A program made the translations under genes and the position numbers. DNA of 64,000 bases from NCBI RefSeq assembly GCF_007829835.1, contig NZ_VIWP01000014.1, positions 62,001-126,000 on the forward strand. The letters run 5' to 3'. Source of the stretch: Neorhizobium alkalisoli (GTDB lineage Bacteria; Pseudomonadota; Alphaproteobacteria; Rhizobiales; Rhizobiaceae). This document shows positions 1 to 8,602 of this stretch, one piece after another. Each line of letters begins with the position of its first letter. Within the stretch, counting starts at the first letter, position 1. The notes under the pieces are model-generated. The model did no database searches, was not told the origin of the DNA, and worked only from the letters and a program-made list of their open reading frames with translations.

Positions 1-177
1 CATGCCATAGGCCACGAGCACATAGGTGAAGCTCGCACCGAGCATATACAGCTCGCCATGGGGAAAGTTCGGGATCTGCAAGACCCCGAAGACGAGGGTC
101 AGGCCGAGCGCGATGAGAGCATAGCTGCTGCCAAGCGCAAGGCCGTTGACCAGTTGCTGTGGAAGAAGTTCGAGCAT
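1..177 (-). CDS. Branched-chain amino-acid-type ABC permease, LivH family (partial, N-terminus)
   Basis: The first 59 codons of a gene that continues off the left edge. The predicted start MLELLPQQLVNGLALGSSYA is followed by a hydrophobic stretch (ALIALGLTLVFG) and then IPNFPHGELYMLGA, the conserved N-terminal pattern of LivH inner-membrane permeases. It starts 4 bases after the stop codon of the upstream LivK-type binding-protein gene, so it belongs to the same minus-strand operon. The LivM, LivG and LivF partners are presumably outside the window. Many LivH relatives carry substrates other than amino acids, such as amides, urea and aromatic acids, so the substrate is open. Confidence 0.85.
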   Translation of the reverse strand, partial: MLELLPQQLVNGLALGSSYALIALGLTLVFGVLQIPNFPHGELYMLGASFTYVLVAYGM

Positions 178-181
178 TTTC

Positions 182-1369
182 TCAGTTCTTCGTGGTCATT
201 TCGATTTTGTCGCCGGGCGGGTTCTGCCAGCTTTCACCCTTCCACACCTGGCAGGCGCTGGGCGGGTTTGCCTGGCCATCCTTGAAGAGGAGACCGTTTT
301 CATAAGGCTGGTACTGGATGATGAGGTTGGGGACATCCGTCACCTTCATCTCCGTCAGGGCCTTGGCGACATCGGGTGCCTTGATGCTGCCGGCCTTCTG
401 CATGGCCGTCGTCAGGATCCAAAAGGCGTCATTGCTGAAGGAGGCGTTTTCACCCGGATCCTCGCCGTACTTCTTCTTGAACTCTTCCTGCAGCTTCAAG
501 GCATTCGGAACATTGAGCCGGACATAATCGGCCATCATGCGCGGGATGCAGTTCGTCACGCCGTCCATCTGCGCCGACGGAATATTCTTCATCACCGTCG
601 AAGGCGGCGCGCCCATTTCCCAGACGATCTGGCCCTTGAAGCCGAGGGCTTCGGCCTGTTTGGTGATCAGCGCGCCCTCGCCCGGATAACCGCGCAGAAC
701 CAGCGCATCCGGCATGGAGGCCCGCAGATTGGTCAGCTGTGCCGAGAAATCGGTGTCGCCGATCTGGAAATGTTCAAGACCCGTGACCTTCACGCCCGCC
801 TTTTCGATGGATTCACCCATGCGCTTTTCGGACATGACGAAGCCCTGATGGCTGCGATCGGTCATGACGGCAACGCTCTTGACCTTGTTTTCGGTCAGAT
901 AGTTGAGAACCGCATTGTTGTAGGTATCGGCGCTGGCCTGAACGCGAAAACTGTTCTTGCCGTTGACGACGCCATCGGCGATCGACCCGTCGATGATCTG
1001 CAGGAGGTCGGTCTGCTTGTCGATGATCGGCTTGACCGCAGGCGCGACGGCGCTGGCGAGCGGGCCGAATATGAAATGCACATCATCCGTCATCAGCTTG
1101 CGCAGGGCCGCGACGCCCTTGGTCGCCTGGGCCTGGTCGTCGCCGGTCGCAATCGAAAGCGTGTATTTCGTTCCGCCGACGTCGAGACCGCCCTTCTCGT
1201 TCGTCTGCTCGGCGCGCAGCTTCAGGGTCTGGCTCATGACTAGACCGTAGAACGAGGCCGGGCCGGTCACCGGATGCAGCTCGCCCAGGGTCAGGTTTTC
1301 GGCAAAGCTGCCAACGGCGCTGGCAGACAGGAATGTCGCTGCCGTCAGCAGGGTCTTCATCATTTTCAT
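182..1369 (-). CDS. ABC transporter periplasmic binding protein, LivK family
   Basis: 395 aa. A Sec signal peptide (about residues 1-23, cleavage near SFA/ENL) precedes a type I periplasmic binding fold (Peripla_BP_6); the opening LTLGELHPVTGPASFYG is typical of LivK-like proteins. The start is set by GGAGGAGG just upstream of ATG. It should capture the solute in the periplasm and deliver it to the LivH permease encoded 4 bases downstream. A second binding protein of the same family lies four genes upstream in the same operon. Family members bind amino acids, but also aromatic acids, amides and urea. The neighbouring SDR and SnoaL genes favour a carbon substrate other than a plain amino acid; that is inference. 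Confidence 0.88.
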   Translation of the reverse strand: MKMMKTLLTAATFLSASAVGSFAENLTLGELHPVTGPASFYGLVMSQTLKLRAEQTNEKGGLDVGGTKYTLSIATGDDQAQATKGVAALRKLMTDDVHFIFGPLASAVAPAVKPIIDKQTDLLQIIDGSIADGVVNGKNSFRVQASADTYNNAVLNYLTENKVKSVAVMTDRSHQGFVMSEKRMGESIEKAGVKVTGLEHFQIGDTDFSAQLTNLRASMPDALVLRGYPGEGALITKQAEALGFKGQIVWEMGAPPSTVMKNIPSAQMDGVTNCIPRMMADYVRLNVPNALKLQEEFKKKYGEDPGENASFSNDAFWILTTAMQKAGSIKAPDVAKALTEMKVTDVPNLIIQYQPYENGLLFKDGQANPPSACQVWKGESWQNPPGDKIEMTTKN

Positions 1370-1414
1370 GTTTTCCTCCTCCAGGAAATAGTTCGGGTAA
1401 TCAGGCCTGTCTTG

Positions 1415-2203
1415 TTAGCGTGTCCTCGGCTCCGCGATCCCGGCGGATGCGCCGCAATCCAGAACGAGCGTCTGTCCGGTAATGCAGCGCGCTTCCTGCG
1501 ATACGAGGAAGACTGCCGAATCGGTAAAGTCCTGTGGCGTCGGCATGCGGCGCAGGGGAAGATTGTCCGCCATCGCGGCTATGCGCGCGTCGACATTGTC
1601 CGTGGTGCGCGAAAGCTGGTCGCGCAGCAGCGGCGTGTCGATGCCGACAGGCGCAAGCGCGTTGACGCGCACGCCCGCAGGCCCGAACTCCAGCGACAGG
1701 CTTTTCACAAGACCGGTGATCGCATGTTTCGTCGCGGTATAGGCGCTGCGCCCCGGGCGACCGAGCACGGCTTGCAGCGAGCTGGTGAACAGCAGCGCCG
1801 GCTTTTCGCTTCTGCTGAGGCTTCGAAGCGCCGCCTGGGCCGAAAAGATCGCACCGATCAGGTTGATCTGGATCGCCCTTTCGATCTTTTCAGGCGCGAT
1901 TTCGAGAAGATTGCCGCTGAATGCAACGCCCGCATTGGCATGGAAGATATCGACCGGGCCGCCGAAAAAGGCTTCCGCCTCGTCGATCAGCGTCTCGCAT
2001 TCCTCGCTTTTCGAGATATCACAGGCCAGCGCCTTTGCGGTCTTGCCGTCCACATCAAGATCCGCCGCAACCTTTTCGGCTTTCGCAAGGTCGATATCGG
2101 CAACGATGACGCGTGCCCCTTCCTTGTGAAAACGGCGAACGGTTGCTTCTCCCAAACCGCTTGCCGCACCGGTAACGATCGCTGTCATGCCAGCCAGACG
2201 CAT
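1415..2203 (-). CDS. Short-chain dehydrogenase/reductase (classical SDR)
   Basis: 262 aa, cytoplasmic NAD(P)-dependent oxidoreductase. The cofactor motif TGAASGLG is at residues 11-18, the NNAG equivalent is HANAG (88-92), and the catalytic Ser141/142, Tyr155 and Lys159 (YTATK) are all present. The start at 2203 was chosen because GAGGAGGAT lies directly upstream; an in-frame codon 10 residues earlier has no ribosome-binding site. It lies between the second SDR and the LivK-type gene in one operon, so it probably oxidises or reduces an alcohol/ketone on the imported compound. The exact substrate cannot be assigned from sequence. Confidence 0.85.
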   Translation of the reverse strand: MRLAGMTAIVTGAASGLGEATVRRFHKEGARVIVADIDLAKAEKVAADLDVDGKTAKALACDISKSEECETLIDEAEAFFGGPVDIFHANAGVAFSGNLLEIAPEKIERAIQINLIGAIFSAQAALRSLSRSEKPALLFTSSLQAVLGRPGRSAYTATKHAITGLVKSLSLEFGPAGVRVNALAPVGIDTPLLRDQLSRTTDNVDARIAAMADNLPLRRMPTPQDFTDSAVFLVSQEARCITGQTLVLDCGASAGIAEPRTR

Positions 2204-2317
2204 TTCATCCTCCTCATGCAATGGCCAAATCATGTTGGCCCGTCTTCAGGACCATAGCTATCCTGTCTTGGGCCAATGCACCTTTGCAAAAAACAAAAAG
2301 ATAGGTTTCGGATCTGT

Positions 2318-3034
2318 TCAGAACCGGCCGCCATTCGCATCAACGACGGAACCGGTGACGAAACTCGCACGATCACCGGCAAGAAATGCAACGACATCGG
2401 CGATCTCGCTCGGGTCGGCCGGGCGCTTCATGCCGATGCGGGCCGAATTGATCGCCCGCTGTTCCGGACTCATCTCGGCATTCATGTCCGTCACCACCTG
2501 GCCGGGAGCAACGGCATTGACCCGGATCTGCTTGTCCGCCAATGCCTTGGCAAGGCTCAGCGTTGCACCGATGACGCCGGCCTTGGAGGTTCCATAGTCC
2601 GGCCAGATCGAACCGAAGCGGCCGGCGGAAGACGCCACGTTGACGATCGAACCGGGGCGGTCCTCGGCAATCAGCCGCCGTGCCACATGCTGGCTGGCAA
2701 AGATGACCGGCCGCAGGTTGATCGCCACCGTCCTGTCGAATGTCTCGGGCGTCAGTTCAAACAGCGTCTTGGAGGAAAGGATGCCAGCATTGTTGACGAG
2801 CACCCGCACAAGGCCATGTTCCGCCTCGATTTTCTCCAGTGTCGCGATCAGCGCCGCAAGATCGGAAATATCCGCGACATAACCTTCGAGATGATCCTGC
2901 TTTGCAGTTGTTGCAATGTCGACCGCTGCAACCCAATAGCCGTCTGCAATCAGCGCATCGCAGATCGCGGCACCGATGCCCTTGGCACCGCCTGTCACGA
3001 CGGCAACCGGCCTGCGCTCTTTCACGGCTGTCAT
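2318..3034 (-). CDS. Short-chain dehydrogenase/reductase (FabG-like)
   Basis: 238 aa classical SDR. TGGAKGIG (14-21) binds the dinucleotide, NNAG is at 81-84, Ser135/136, Tyr147 and Lys151 form the active site, and the C-terminal VTGSVVDANGGRF is the usual SDR ending. It resembles 3-oxoacyl-ACP reductases, but its place in a catabolic operon argues for a pathway ketone/alcohol step rather than fatty-acid synthesis. Its ATG overlaps the stop of the SnoaL-like gene by 4 bases, so the two are translationally coupled. A gap of 114 bases follows before the next SDR gene. Confidence 0.85.
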   Translation of the reverse strand: MTAVKERRPVAVVTGGAKGIGAAICDALIADGYWVAAVDIATTAKQDHLEGYVADISDLAALIATLEKIEAEHGLVRVLVNNAGILSSKTLFELTPETFDRTVAINLRPVIFASQHVARRLIAEDRPGSIVNVASSAGRFGSIWPDYGTSKAGVIGATLSLAKALADKQIRVNAVAPGQVVTDMNAEMSPEQRAINSARIGMKRPADPSEIADVVAFLAGDRASFVTGSVVDANGGRF

Positions 3035-3621
3035 CTTGCCTCTCCCAGCCCGAGTTCGATGCGCAGAAGTTCGAGCGGATCGCGGCCATCACGAGACGAG
3101 ATCGTCCAGTTATCGCGAAGCCTGCCGCCCGGTATCGTCGGCATGCCGCGATAGACTTCGTAGATGACGGCGCGTTTTTCGATGCGCCATACACCATCGC
3201 GCCGCGTTACCCGGTCCGCATAGCGCCCGATCGCCTGACCTTGAACGGCCTCGTCATCCGCCAGCGGTTCGCGCAGAAAATAATTCGCCCGCGCATCGCC
3301 GGCGCTCGGCAGGACGCGCTGATAGGTGATGAAATAGCTCTCCACCAGCGCGCTGTCGGGCGTATCAAATTCGATGATGCAATTGGCGATCACATGCATC
3401 GATTGTTCGATATGGGCATGCCGCTGCTGCAGGCTGGCGATGAAGCCGTCGATATCGCCCTTGTAATTGCCGTGGTCGTCGAATGCGTCCGGATGATAGA
3501 CCGCCCGTACGGCGTCCCAGTCCTTTCGATCGACGCCCCGCGCATAACGGTAGAGCAGTTCCTGGATTTCGATACGGTCATACAGACGCGCGAGGCGTTC
3601 GTTCGTCATGGCAGATGACAT
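3031..3621 (-). CDS. SnoaL-like / NTF2-fold protein
   Basis: 196 aa soluble protein. Residues about 10-150 fit the SnoaL_4 (NTF2-like cone) domain: EIQELLYRYARGVDRKDWDA, then YHPDAFDDHG. This fold is used by dehydratases, isomerases, polyketide cyclases and the beta subunit of ring-hydroxylating oxygenases. No oxygenase alpha subunit is nearby, so a stand-alone isomerase/dehydratase role is more likely. CGGAAG precedes the chosen ATG; an in-frame ATG at codon 5 is an alternative start. It is coupled (4-base overlap) to the SDR downstream and lies 54 bases after the second LivK-type gene. Confidence 0.75.
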   Translation of the reverse strand: MSSAMTNERLARLYDRIEIQELLYRYARGVDRKDWDAVRAVYHPDAFDDHGNYKGDIDGFIASLQQRHAHIEQSMHVIANCIIEFDTPDSALVESYFITYQRVLPSAGDARANYFLREPLADDEAVQGQAIGRYADRVTRRDGVWRIEKRAVIYEVYRGMPTIPGGRLRDNWTISSRDGRDPLELLRIELGLGEAR

Positions 3622-3675
3622 GAGATGCTTCCGATTGTGTCTGGGTAAATTTGGCGGCGCTTCCCGCCGGAGAGA

Positions 3676-4839
3676 TCAGTTGACCAGATGCCAGGCGCCG
3701 TCTTTCCAGACCTGCGCCAGCGTCGGCAACTTGGCTTGCCCTTCCTCGAACAGGAGCCCATCCTTCTGCGGCACGAATTCCGTCACGAGGCGCGGGATTT
3801 CGCTGACCTTGACGGTCTTCAGCGCTTCCGCCACCGCCTTGGGATCGGTGCTTTTTGCCTTCTGCAAGGCAACGAACAGAAGATTGGCGCTGTCATAGCT
3901 GATCGCCGAGTTCTCGCCGAGATCGGCGTTGAACATCGCCTTGTAGGCTTCACGCAAGGCCATCGCCGCGGGCGTTTTCCGGTCCACGAAATAGTCGGTC
4001 TTCGGCGGAATGCCATTATAAACGCCGTTCATATCCTCGTCGGTGATGTTCTTCACCACCGTCGTCGCCGGCGCATTGACCTCCCAGACGATGTCACCCT
4101 TGTAACCGAGCTGGCGGGCCTGCTTGGTGATCAGGGCATCCTCGACCGGCGCATCCCGCAGGAACAGGGCGTCGGGCTTCAACTGCATGATCTGGGTGAT
4201 CTGGGCGGAGAAATCGGTATCACCAACCTTGAAATAGGACTGGCTGACGACCTTGTGGCTGCCTTTCTCCAGCTTGGCGACAAGATCCTTTTCCGTCACC
4301 ATGAAACCGGCGGCGAGCCGGTTGGTCAGGAAGGCGATCGTCTGCGACTTCCTGATATCGGCAATTTTTACGACGGCGTCGTCATAGGTGCCGGCTGTCA
4401 CCGTCGTGCGGAACGTATTGACGTTGTTGACGATGTTTTCGGCGGTCGAACCGTCGATGATCTGCACGACATCAGCCGATTTCATGATCGGCGCAACGGC
4501 GGATGCGACCGGGCTCGACTGCGGGCCGATGATGTATTTCACGCTGTTAGCGATCAGTTTTCGCGTCGCGGCGACACCGGCCACGCCGGTCGCCTGGTCA
4601 TCACCGGTTTCGAGCCTTACCTGGTAGGTTTCATCACCGATCTTCAGGCCGCCCTGGTCGTTGATCTGCTTGATCGCAAGCTGCATGCCACGGCTCATCG
4701 GAATGCCGTAATAGGACGCCTGACCGGTGATCGGGTGCAATTCACCGATCACCAGCTCGGCAGCACTGGCCGATGGCGTGGACATTGCCGTTGCGCTGAA
4801 GAGCGCAAAAGCTGCAAAAGACGTGTGCAAGTGGCGCAT
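3676..4839 (-). CDS. ABC transporter periplasmic binding protein, LivK family (second copy)
   Basis: 387 aa. Signal peptide about residues 1-26 (SAS-A/AEL), then a Peripla_BP_6 fold opening LVIGELHPITGQASYYG. It is a clear paralogue of the binding protein at 182-1369 (same motifs, same length), though diverged. GGGAGGG precedes the ATG. It is the first gene of the minus-strand operon and diverges from the cyclase gene across a 162-base gap that must hold both promoters. Two binding proteins in an operon whose visible part shows one permease suggest either two related substrates or enantiomers feeding one channel. Confidence 0.87.
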   Translation of the reverse strand: MRHLHTSFAAFALFSATAMSTPSASAAELVIGELHPITGQASYYGIPMSRGMQLAIKQINDQGGLKIGDETYQVRLETGDDQATGVAGVAATRKLIANSVKYIIGPQSSPVASAVAPIMKSADVVQIIDGSTAENIVNNVNTFRTTVTAGTYDDAVVKIADIRKSQTIAFLTNRLAAGFMVTEKDLVAKLEKGSHKVVSQSYFKVGDTDFSAQITQIMQLKPDALFLRDAPVEDALITKQARQLGYKGDIVWEVNAPATTVVKNITDEDMNGVYNGIPPKTDYFVDRKTPAAMALREAYKAMFNADLGENSAISYDSANLLFVALQKAKSTDPKAVAEALKTVKVSEIPRLVTEFVPQKDGLLFEEGQAKLPTLAQVWKDGAWHLVN

Positions 4840-5001
4840 GTGATCCCTCCCGGTTTTTTATCTATTGTGTCGGCGTCGGAAACCTTGCGTGGCTTCTGTC
4901 TGGCCCCGCCTCCTCCGACAGGCCCATCGACCGCTTCCGATGAAAGACTTCGCCGTTTCACCGGCAGGAACAAGTCGCGTTTTGAAGAAAGGAACTTTGC
5001 G

Positions 5002-6045
5002 TTGAACGACATGCCGAGATGGAAAAACCGCCCGGAGGGTTCGAACTGGGGTGATTTCGGACCGGACGATCAGATTGGCAGGCTCAATCTCGTGACCCCC
5101 GACAAGGTTCTGGCAGCCGTCCGGGAGGTTCGGGAAGGCCGCAGCTTCTGCCTGAGCCTGCCGCTCGACTTTCCCGGTGGTACCGCCATCAACGCAAGCC
5201 GCAAACCGCCGGAAGTGCAGCCCGTGATGGATCAGGGCCGACCGAACATGAACTTCCCCTATTCCTGCAACAACCCGCACCATCTCGACGTGCTCTGCGA
5301 CGACCAGGTCCTGCTGACGCTGCAATATTCGACGCAATGGGACAGCCTTGCCCATATCGGCCAGGAATTCGATGCCGACGGCGATGGCGTGGCCGAGCTC
5401 GTCTATTACAACGGCTTTCGCGGTGGCACGCATATTTCCGGCCCCGCCGACCACCAGACTGGCGGTGACAGCGGCGCCCCGAGCGGCGCCCGTGCCCTCG
5501 GAATAGAAAAGATGGCCGAGACCTCCGTGCAGGGGCGCGGTGTGATGATCGATTTCAAGGCGCATTTCGGCGAGGAACGCGTCTATGTGAATTACGATCA
5601 GCTGATGCGTGTGCTCGAGGCCGACAAGGTTGTCATCGAAAAAGGTGATTTCGTCTGCTTCCGCACCGGTTTCGACGAGATGCTCCTGTCGATGAACCGG
5701 CAGCCGGATGCCAAGAAACTTCGATCCTCCTTCGCAGCCCTGGACGGGCGCGATGAACGCATTCACCGCTGGATCGAGGAGACGGGCCTCGTTGCCCTGA
5801 TTGCCGACAACATCGCCGTCGAAGCGACGCCGGCAAAGGCAAGCACCGCCGATCGATTCACGGCGCTGCCGCTGCACGAGGTCTGCCTGTTCAAGCTCGG
5901 CGTCTATCTCGGAGAATTCTGGCTTCTTTCGCCGCTGGCCGACTGGCTGCGCGAGCGCGGGCGCTCACGTTTTCTGCTAACGGCACCGCCGCTTCGCTTG
6001 CCGGGCGCCGTCGGCTCGCCGGCAACGCCGGTCGCAACCGTCTGA
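5002..6045 (+). CDS. Cyclase family protein (PF04199-like, kynurenine-formamidase superfamily)
   Basis: About 347 aa. Residues around DSLAHIGQEFD and FRGGTHISGPADHQTGG match the metal-binding region of the cyclase/formamidase superfamily, which hydrolyses amide or lactone-like bonds with a divalent metal. It belongs to the long form of the family that begins with a conserved DFGPDDQIGRLN block. The start is uncertain: TTG at 5002 has AAAGGA at good spacing, while the ATG at 5011 is 9 bases further on. The reading frame stays open a long way upstream only because it is antisense to the LivK-type gene. Divergent from that operon, it may open a ring or hydrolyse the imported compound. Confidence 0.75.
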   Translation: MNDMPRWKNRPEGSNWGDFGPDDQIGRLNLVTPDKVLAAVREVREGRSFCLSLPLDFPGGTAINASRKPPEVQPVMDQGRPNMNFPYSCNNPHHLDVLCDDQVLLTLQYSTQWDSLAHIGQEFDADGDGVAELVYYNGFRGGTHISGPADHQTGGDSGAPSGARALGIEKMAETSVQGRGVMIDFKAHFGEERVYVNYDQLMRVLEADKVVIEKGDFVCFRTGFDEMLLSMNRQPDAKKLRSSFAALDGRDERIHRWIEETGLVALIADNIAVEATPAKASTADRFTALPLHEVCLFKLGVYLGEFWLLSPLADWLRERGRSRFLLTAPPLRLPGAVGSPATPVATV

Positions 6046-6051
6046 TGCACA

Positions 6052-6078
6052 AGAGGGGCTCGCCAGGCGAGCCCCTCT
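6052..6078. terminator. Bidirectional hairpin terminator
   Basis: Perfect 13-bp inverted repeat (AGAGGGGCTCGCC and its complement) around one central base, between the convergent cyclase and CoA-transferase genes. It begins 7 bases past the cyclase stop. The T-run is weak on both sides, but placement and stability fit a shared terminator. Confidence 0.65.
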
Positions 6079-6101
6079 CTCAGCATCTCCCCGTATCAGT
6101 T

Positions 6102-7307
6102 TTACCGGGACGGGCCAAGCGCGCCTTCATCCCACAGGGCCTTGATCCTGTCGGCATCGAGCCCGAATTCCGCCAGAAGCTCTTCCGTATGCTCACCGCA
6201 GACGGGCGGGATCCGTGTCGCAATAGCCGGCGTCTCGCTCATGCTGAAAGGCATGTTGACCGATTTCAGCACATGATCGCCCATGCGTTGCTCGACCACG
6301 CCGCCGATCGCGGCAAGCTGCGCGTCGTCTGCCGCTTCGCCGATATCGTTGACCTTGGAGACATTGACCTTGGCATCGCCGAGACGTTTGACGAGTTCGG
6401 CACAGCTCATCGTCTCGGTCACACTGGTCAGCGCGGAGATCAGCGCATCACGGTTCTGGCGACGATCGAAGGCCGTGTTGAAGATCGGCAGATCCAGGCT
6501 TTCCGGATTGAGCGCATGGGCGCAACGCCGCCACATGTCATCCGCCGGTGCGATGATGATGACCGTTCCATCGGTTGCCGGAAATGCCTGATTGGGGACG
6601 CTCAAATGGTTCGCCGTCCCCATTCGTCCGCGAATCGTGCCATCCAGCCAGTATTCGGTGTAGAAATAATTGAGCAGATGCGCGCCGCTTAACAGAAGCG
6701 AGGTCTCCACAAGCTGCCCTTCACCGCTCTTTTCCCGATGCAGCAGGGCCGCAAGAATGCCTGAAACGAGGCCGAGGCTTGCATGCAGGTCGATGATCGC
6801 CGAGCCGGCCCGCACCGGCGGCCGATCGGCCTCGCCGGTCAGGCTCATCAGGCCGCTATGGGCCTGCAACGCGATATCGTTCGCGCCGAGATGGGAGAGT
6901 GGCCCCGTCGGGCCGTAGGCCGAGAATTCGCAATAGACCAGACGCGGATTGATGGCATGCAAGGTCTCGTAATCGAGCCCGAATTTCGCCATCGCGCCAG
7001 GGCGAAAATTATGCACCAGCACATCGCATTGTTTTGCCATCTCGATGGCGAGATCGCGGGCCGACTGGCGCCGAAGATCCATCACGATGCTGCGCTTGTT
7101 CCGGTTGAGCGCCAGAAAGGAAGGGCTTGCGCCGAAATTCGCCATGCCCTCTTCGGTGACGCCGAATGTTCTTGCATCGTCACCATGGCCGATATCCTCA
7201 ACCTTGATGATATCGGCACCGAGATCGCCAAGGATCTGGGTTGCCGCCGGACCGGCAAAAATCCTCGAAAAATCGAGAACACGGACGCCTTGTAGAACAG
7301 TTTGCAC
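6102..7307 (-). CDS. Class III CoA-transferase (CaiB/BaiF family)
   Basis: 401 aa from the GTG at 7307, chosen because TAGGAAACG lies just upstream and the family begins at LQGVRVLDFSRIFAGP. The catalytic aspartate of the family fits Asp173 (AIIDLHASLG). Such enzymes move CoA from one acyl-CoA to a free carboxylate, activating it for degradation. Divergent from the LysR gene at 7554, with two palindromes between, so probably controlled by it. With the bifunctional beta-oxidation enzyme downstream of that LysR, it would provide the acyl-CoA substrate. An upstream in-frame start would add 37 residues that do not match the family. Confidence 0.87.
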   Translation of the reverse strand: MQTVLQGVRVLDFSRIFAGPAATQILGDLGADIIKVEDIGHGDDARTFGVTEEGMANFGASPSFLALNRNKRSIVMDLRRQSARDLAIEMAKQCDVLVHNFRPGAMAKFGLDYETLHAINPRLVYCEFSAYGPTGPLSHLGANDIALQAHSGLMSLTGEADRPPVRAGSAIIDLHASLGLVSGILAALLHREKSGEGQLVETSLLLSGAHLLNYFYTEYWLDGTIRGRMGTANHLSVPNQAFPATDGTVIIIAPADDMWRRCAHALNPESLDLPIFNTAFDRRQNRDALISALTSVTETMSCAELVKRLGDAKVNVSKVNDIGEAADDAQLAAIGGVVEQRMGDHVLKSVNMPFSMSETPAIATRIPPVCGEHTEELLAEFGLDADRIKALWDEGALGPSR

Positions 7308-7440
7308 GTTTCGTTTCCTAATATCTGCGAGGGGACAGCCGCCAGTAGCGCCTGCCGGTAAGAGCGCGCGGATTTGAACAGGCAGTGTCGTAACACCGCG
7401 GCGGAGGCCCCAGAACATCCATCAAGCGAGAGGCAGTTTT

Positions 7441-7459
7441 GCAATCTTTGAAAGATTGC
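7441..7459. promoter_or_regulatory. Palindrome in divergent promoter region
   Basis: GCAATCTTT-G-AAAGATTGC, a perfect 9-bp inverted repeat, in the 246-base gap between the CoA-transferase and LysR genes. Candidate operator for the LysR protein or part of a promoter; it carries no T-run, so a terminator is less likely. Confidence 0.5.
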
Positions 7460-7491
7460 GCCGGTTTGGGCTTTACAAATGCCTCAGTCTG

Positions 7492-7510
7492 CTTTGCATA
7501 TTCTGCAAAG
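7492..7510. promoter_or_regulatory. Second palindrome, candidate LysR operator
   Basis: CTTTGCA-TATTC-TGCAAAG, perfect 7-bp arms with 5-base spacer, 43 bases before the LysR start. It has the size and interrupted-dyad form typical of LysR recognition sites and sits where divergent autoregulation would act. Confidence 0.55.
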
Positions 7511-7553
7511 ATCATGGCTGCTTCGCAGTCGCCAGTGAGGGAGGAGAAACTCA

Positions 7554-8462
7554 ATGGACAGTCTTCGCGCACTTCGCGTTTTTGCCATTACCGTGCGCAG
7601 CGGCAGCCTTTCGGCCGCAGGCCGGCAGATCGGCATGTCGCCCGCATCCGTATCGCGGCACGTCACCTCGCTGGAAGACCGCATCGGCAGCCGGCTGCTC
7701 AACCGCAGCAGCCGGAAGCTGACGCTGACCGAAGCCGGAGAACTCTATTTCCAGCATGCCGAGCAGATCCTGCATCAGCTGGAAGAGGCCGAACAGAGCG
7801 TATCGCAGCTGCAGGGGTCGCCGAAAGGCACCCTGCGGGTCCATTCTCGGCTTCTGTTCGGCACGCAGCACCTGATCGCCATCATGCCGGAATTCTTGAA
7901 AATATACCCGGAGATCAAAGTCGACCTGATGCTTTCCAACCAGGTGATCGATCTGGTCGAGCAGAATATCGATGTCGATATCCGCATCGGAAAACTGCAG
8001 GATTCGTCACTCATTGCCAAGAAACTCTGGGGAAGCGAACGGGTTCTCTGCGCCTCGCCCGGTTATCTCGAACACGCGCCGCCGCTGCACACGCCGAACG
8101 ACCTTGCGGCGCATAATTGCCTCACTTACCGCCTCAACATGGGCCGCACGGTCTGGCGTTTCGCCGATTCCGAGGACATGATCACGGAAATCCCGGTCGA
8201 GGGTAATTTCCAGTCCGATTATGGCCCCGCCTTGCGGCAGATGGCGCTTGCAAATGCCGGCATAGCCCTGATGCCGGACTGGTCCGTGAAGGACGATCTG
8301 GAGAAAGGGCTGCTTGTCCAGCTTCTTCCGGATTTTCGCGTCAGTTACGCGGCCTTCGAGAACGGGGTCTATGCCGTCTATCAGCCAAGCCGTTACATGT
8401 CGGCAAAAGTCCGGGTCTTCATCGATTTCCTTGTCACAACCTGCCGCGAACGCATCGCCTGA
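7554..8462 (+). CDS. LysR-family transcriptional regulator
   Basis: 302 aa. N-terminal winged helix (residues 1-60, recognition region SAAGRQIGMSPASVSRHVTS), followed by a LysR substrate-binding domain (about 88-295). GGAGGAG precedes the ATG. Divergent from the CoA-transferase gene, with two palindromes between them, and 140 bases upstream of the bifunctional hydratase/dehydrogenase. The likely role is inducer-dependent activation of one or both neighbours, with a pathway intermediate as ligand. Confidence 0.88.
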   Translation: MDSLRALRVFAITVRSGSLSAAGRQIGMSPASVSRHVTSLEDRIGSRLLNRSSRKLTLTEAGELYFQHAEQILHQLEEAEQSVSQLQGSPKGTLRVHSRLLFGTQHLIAIMPEFLKIYPEIKVDLMLSNQVIDLVEQNIDVDIRIGKLQDSSLIAKKLWGSERVLCASPGYLEHAPPLHTPNDLAAHNCLTYRLNMGRTVWRFADSEDMITEIPVEGNFQSDYGPALRQMALANAGIALMPDWSVKDDLEKGLLVQLLPDFRVSYAAFENGVYAVYQPSRYMSAKVRVFIDFLVTTCRERIA

Positions 8463-8602
8463 CAGCTGTCCGGCTTTGCAGTTTTCGGAAAGAAGCTTTT
8501 CCCGCCGCTTTCTTTTTCCGCCCCCGTCCTTCCGATAGGCCGTCGTGATCGTAGCTCCGTGCATTCGCGCGGACGCTTGCGGACAGGACGTGGGAGGAAA
8601 TC

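Noticed and set aside
3688..6045. Apparent large fusion running through the second LivK-type gene into the cyclase
   Set aside because: Its first 440 codons are antisense to a real gene; the cyclase has its own start with a ribosome-binding site near 4990.
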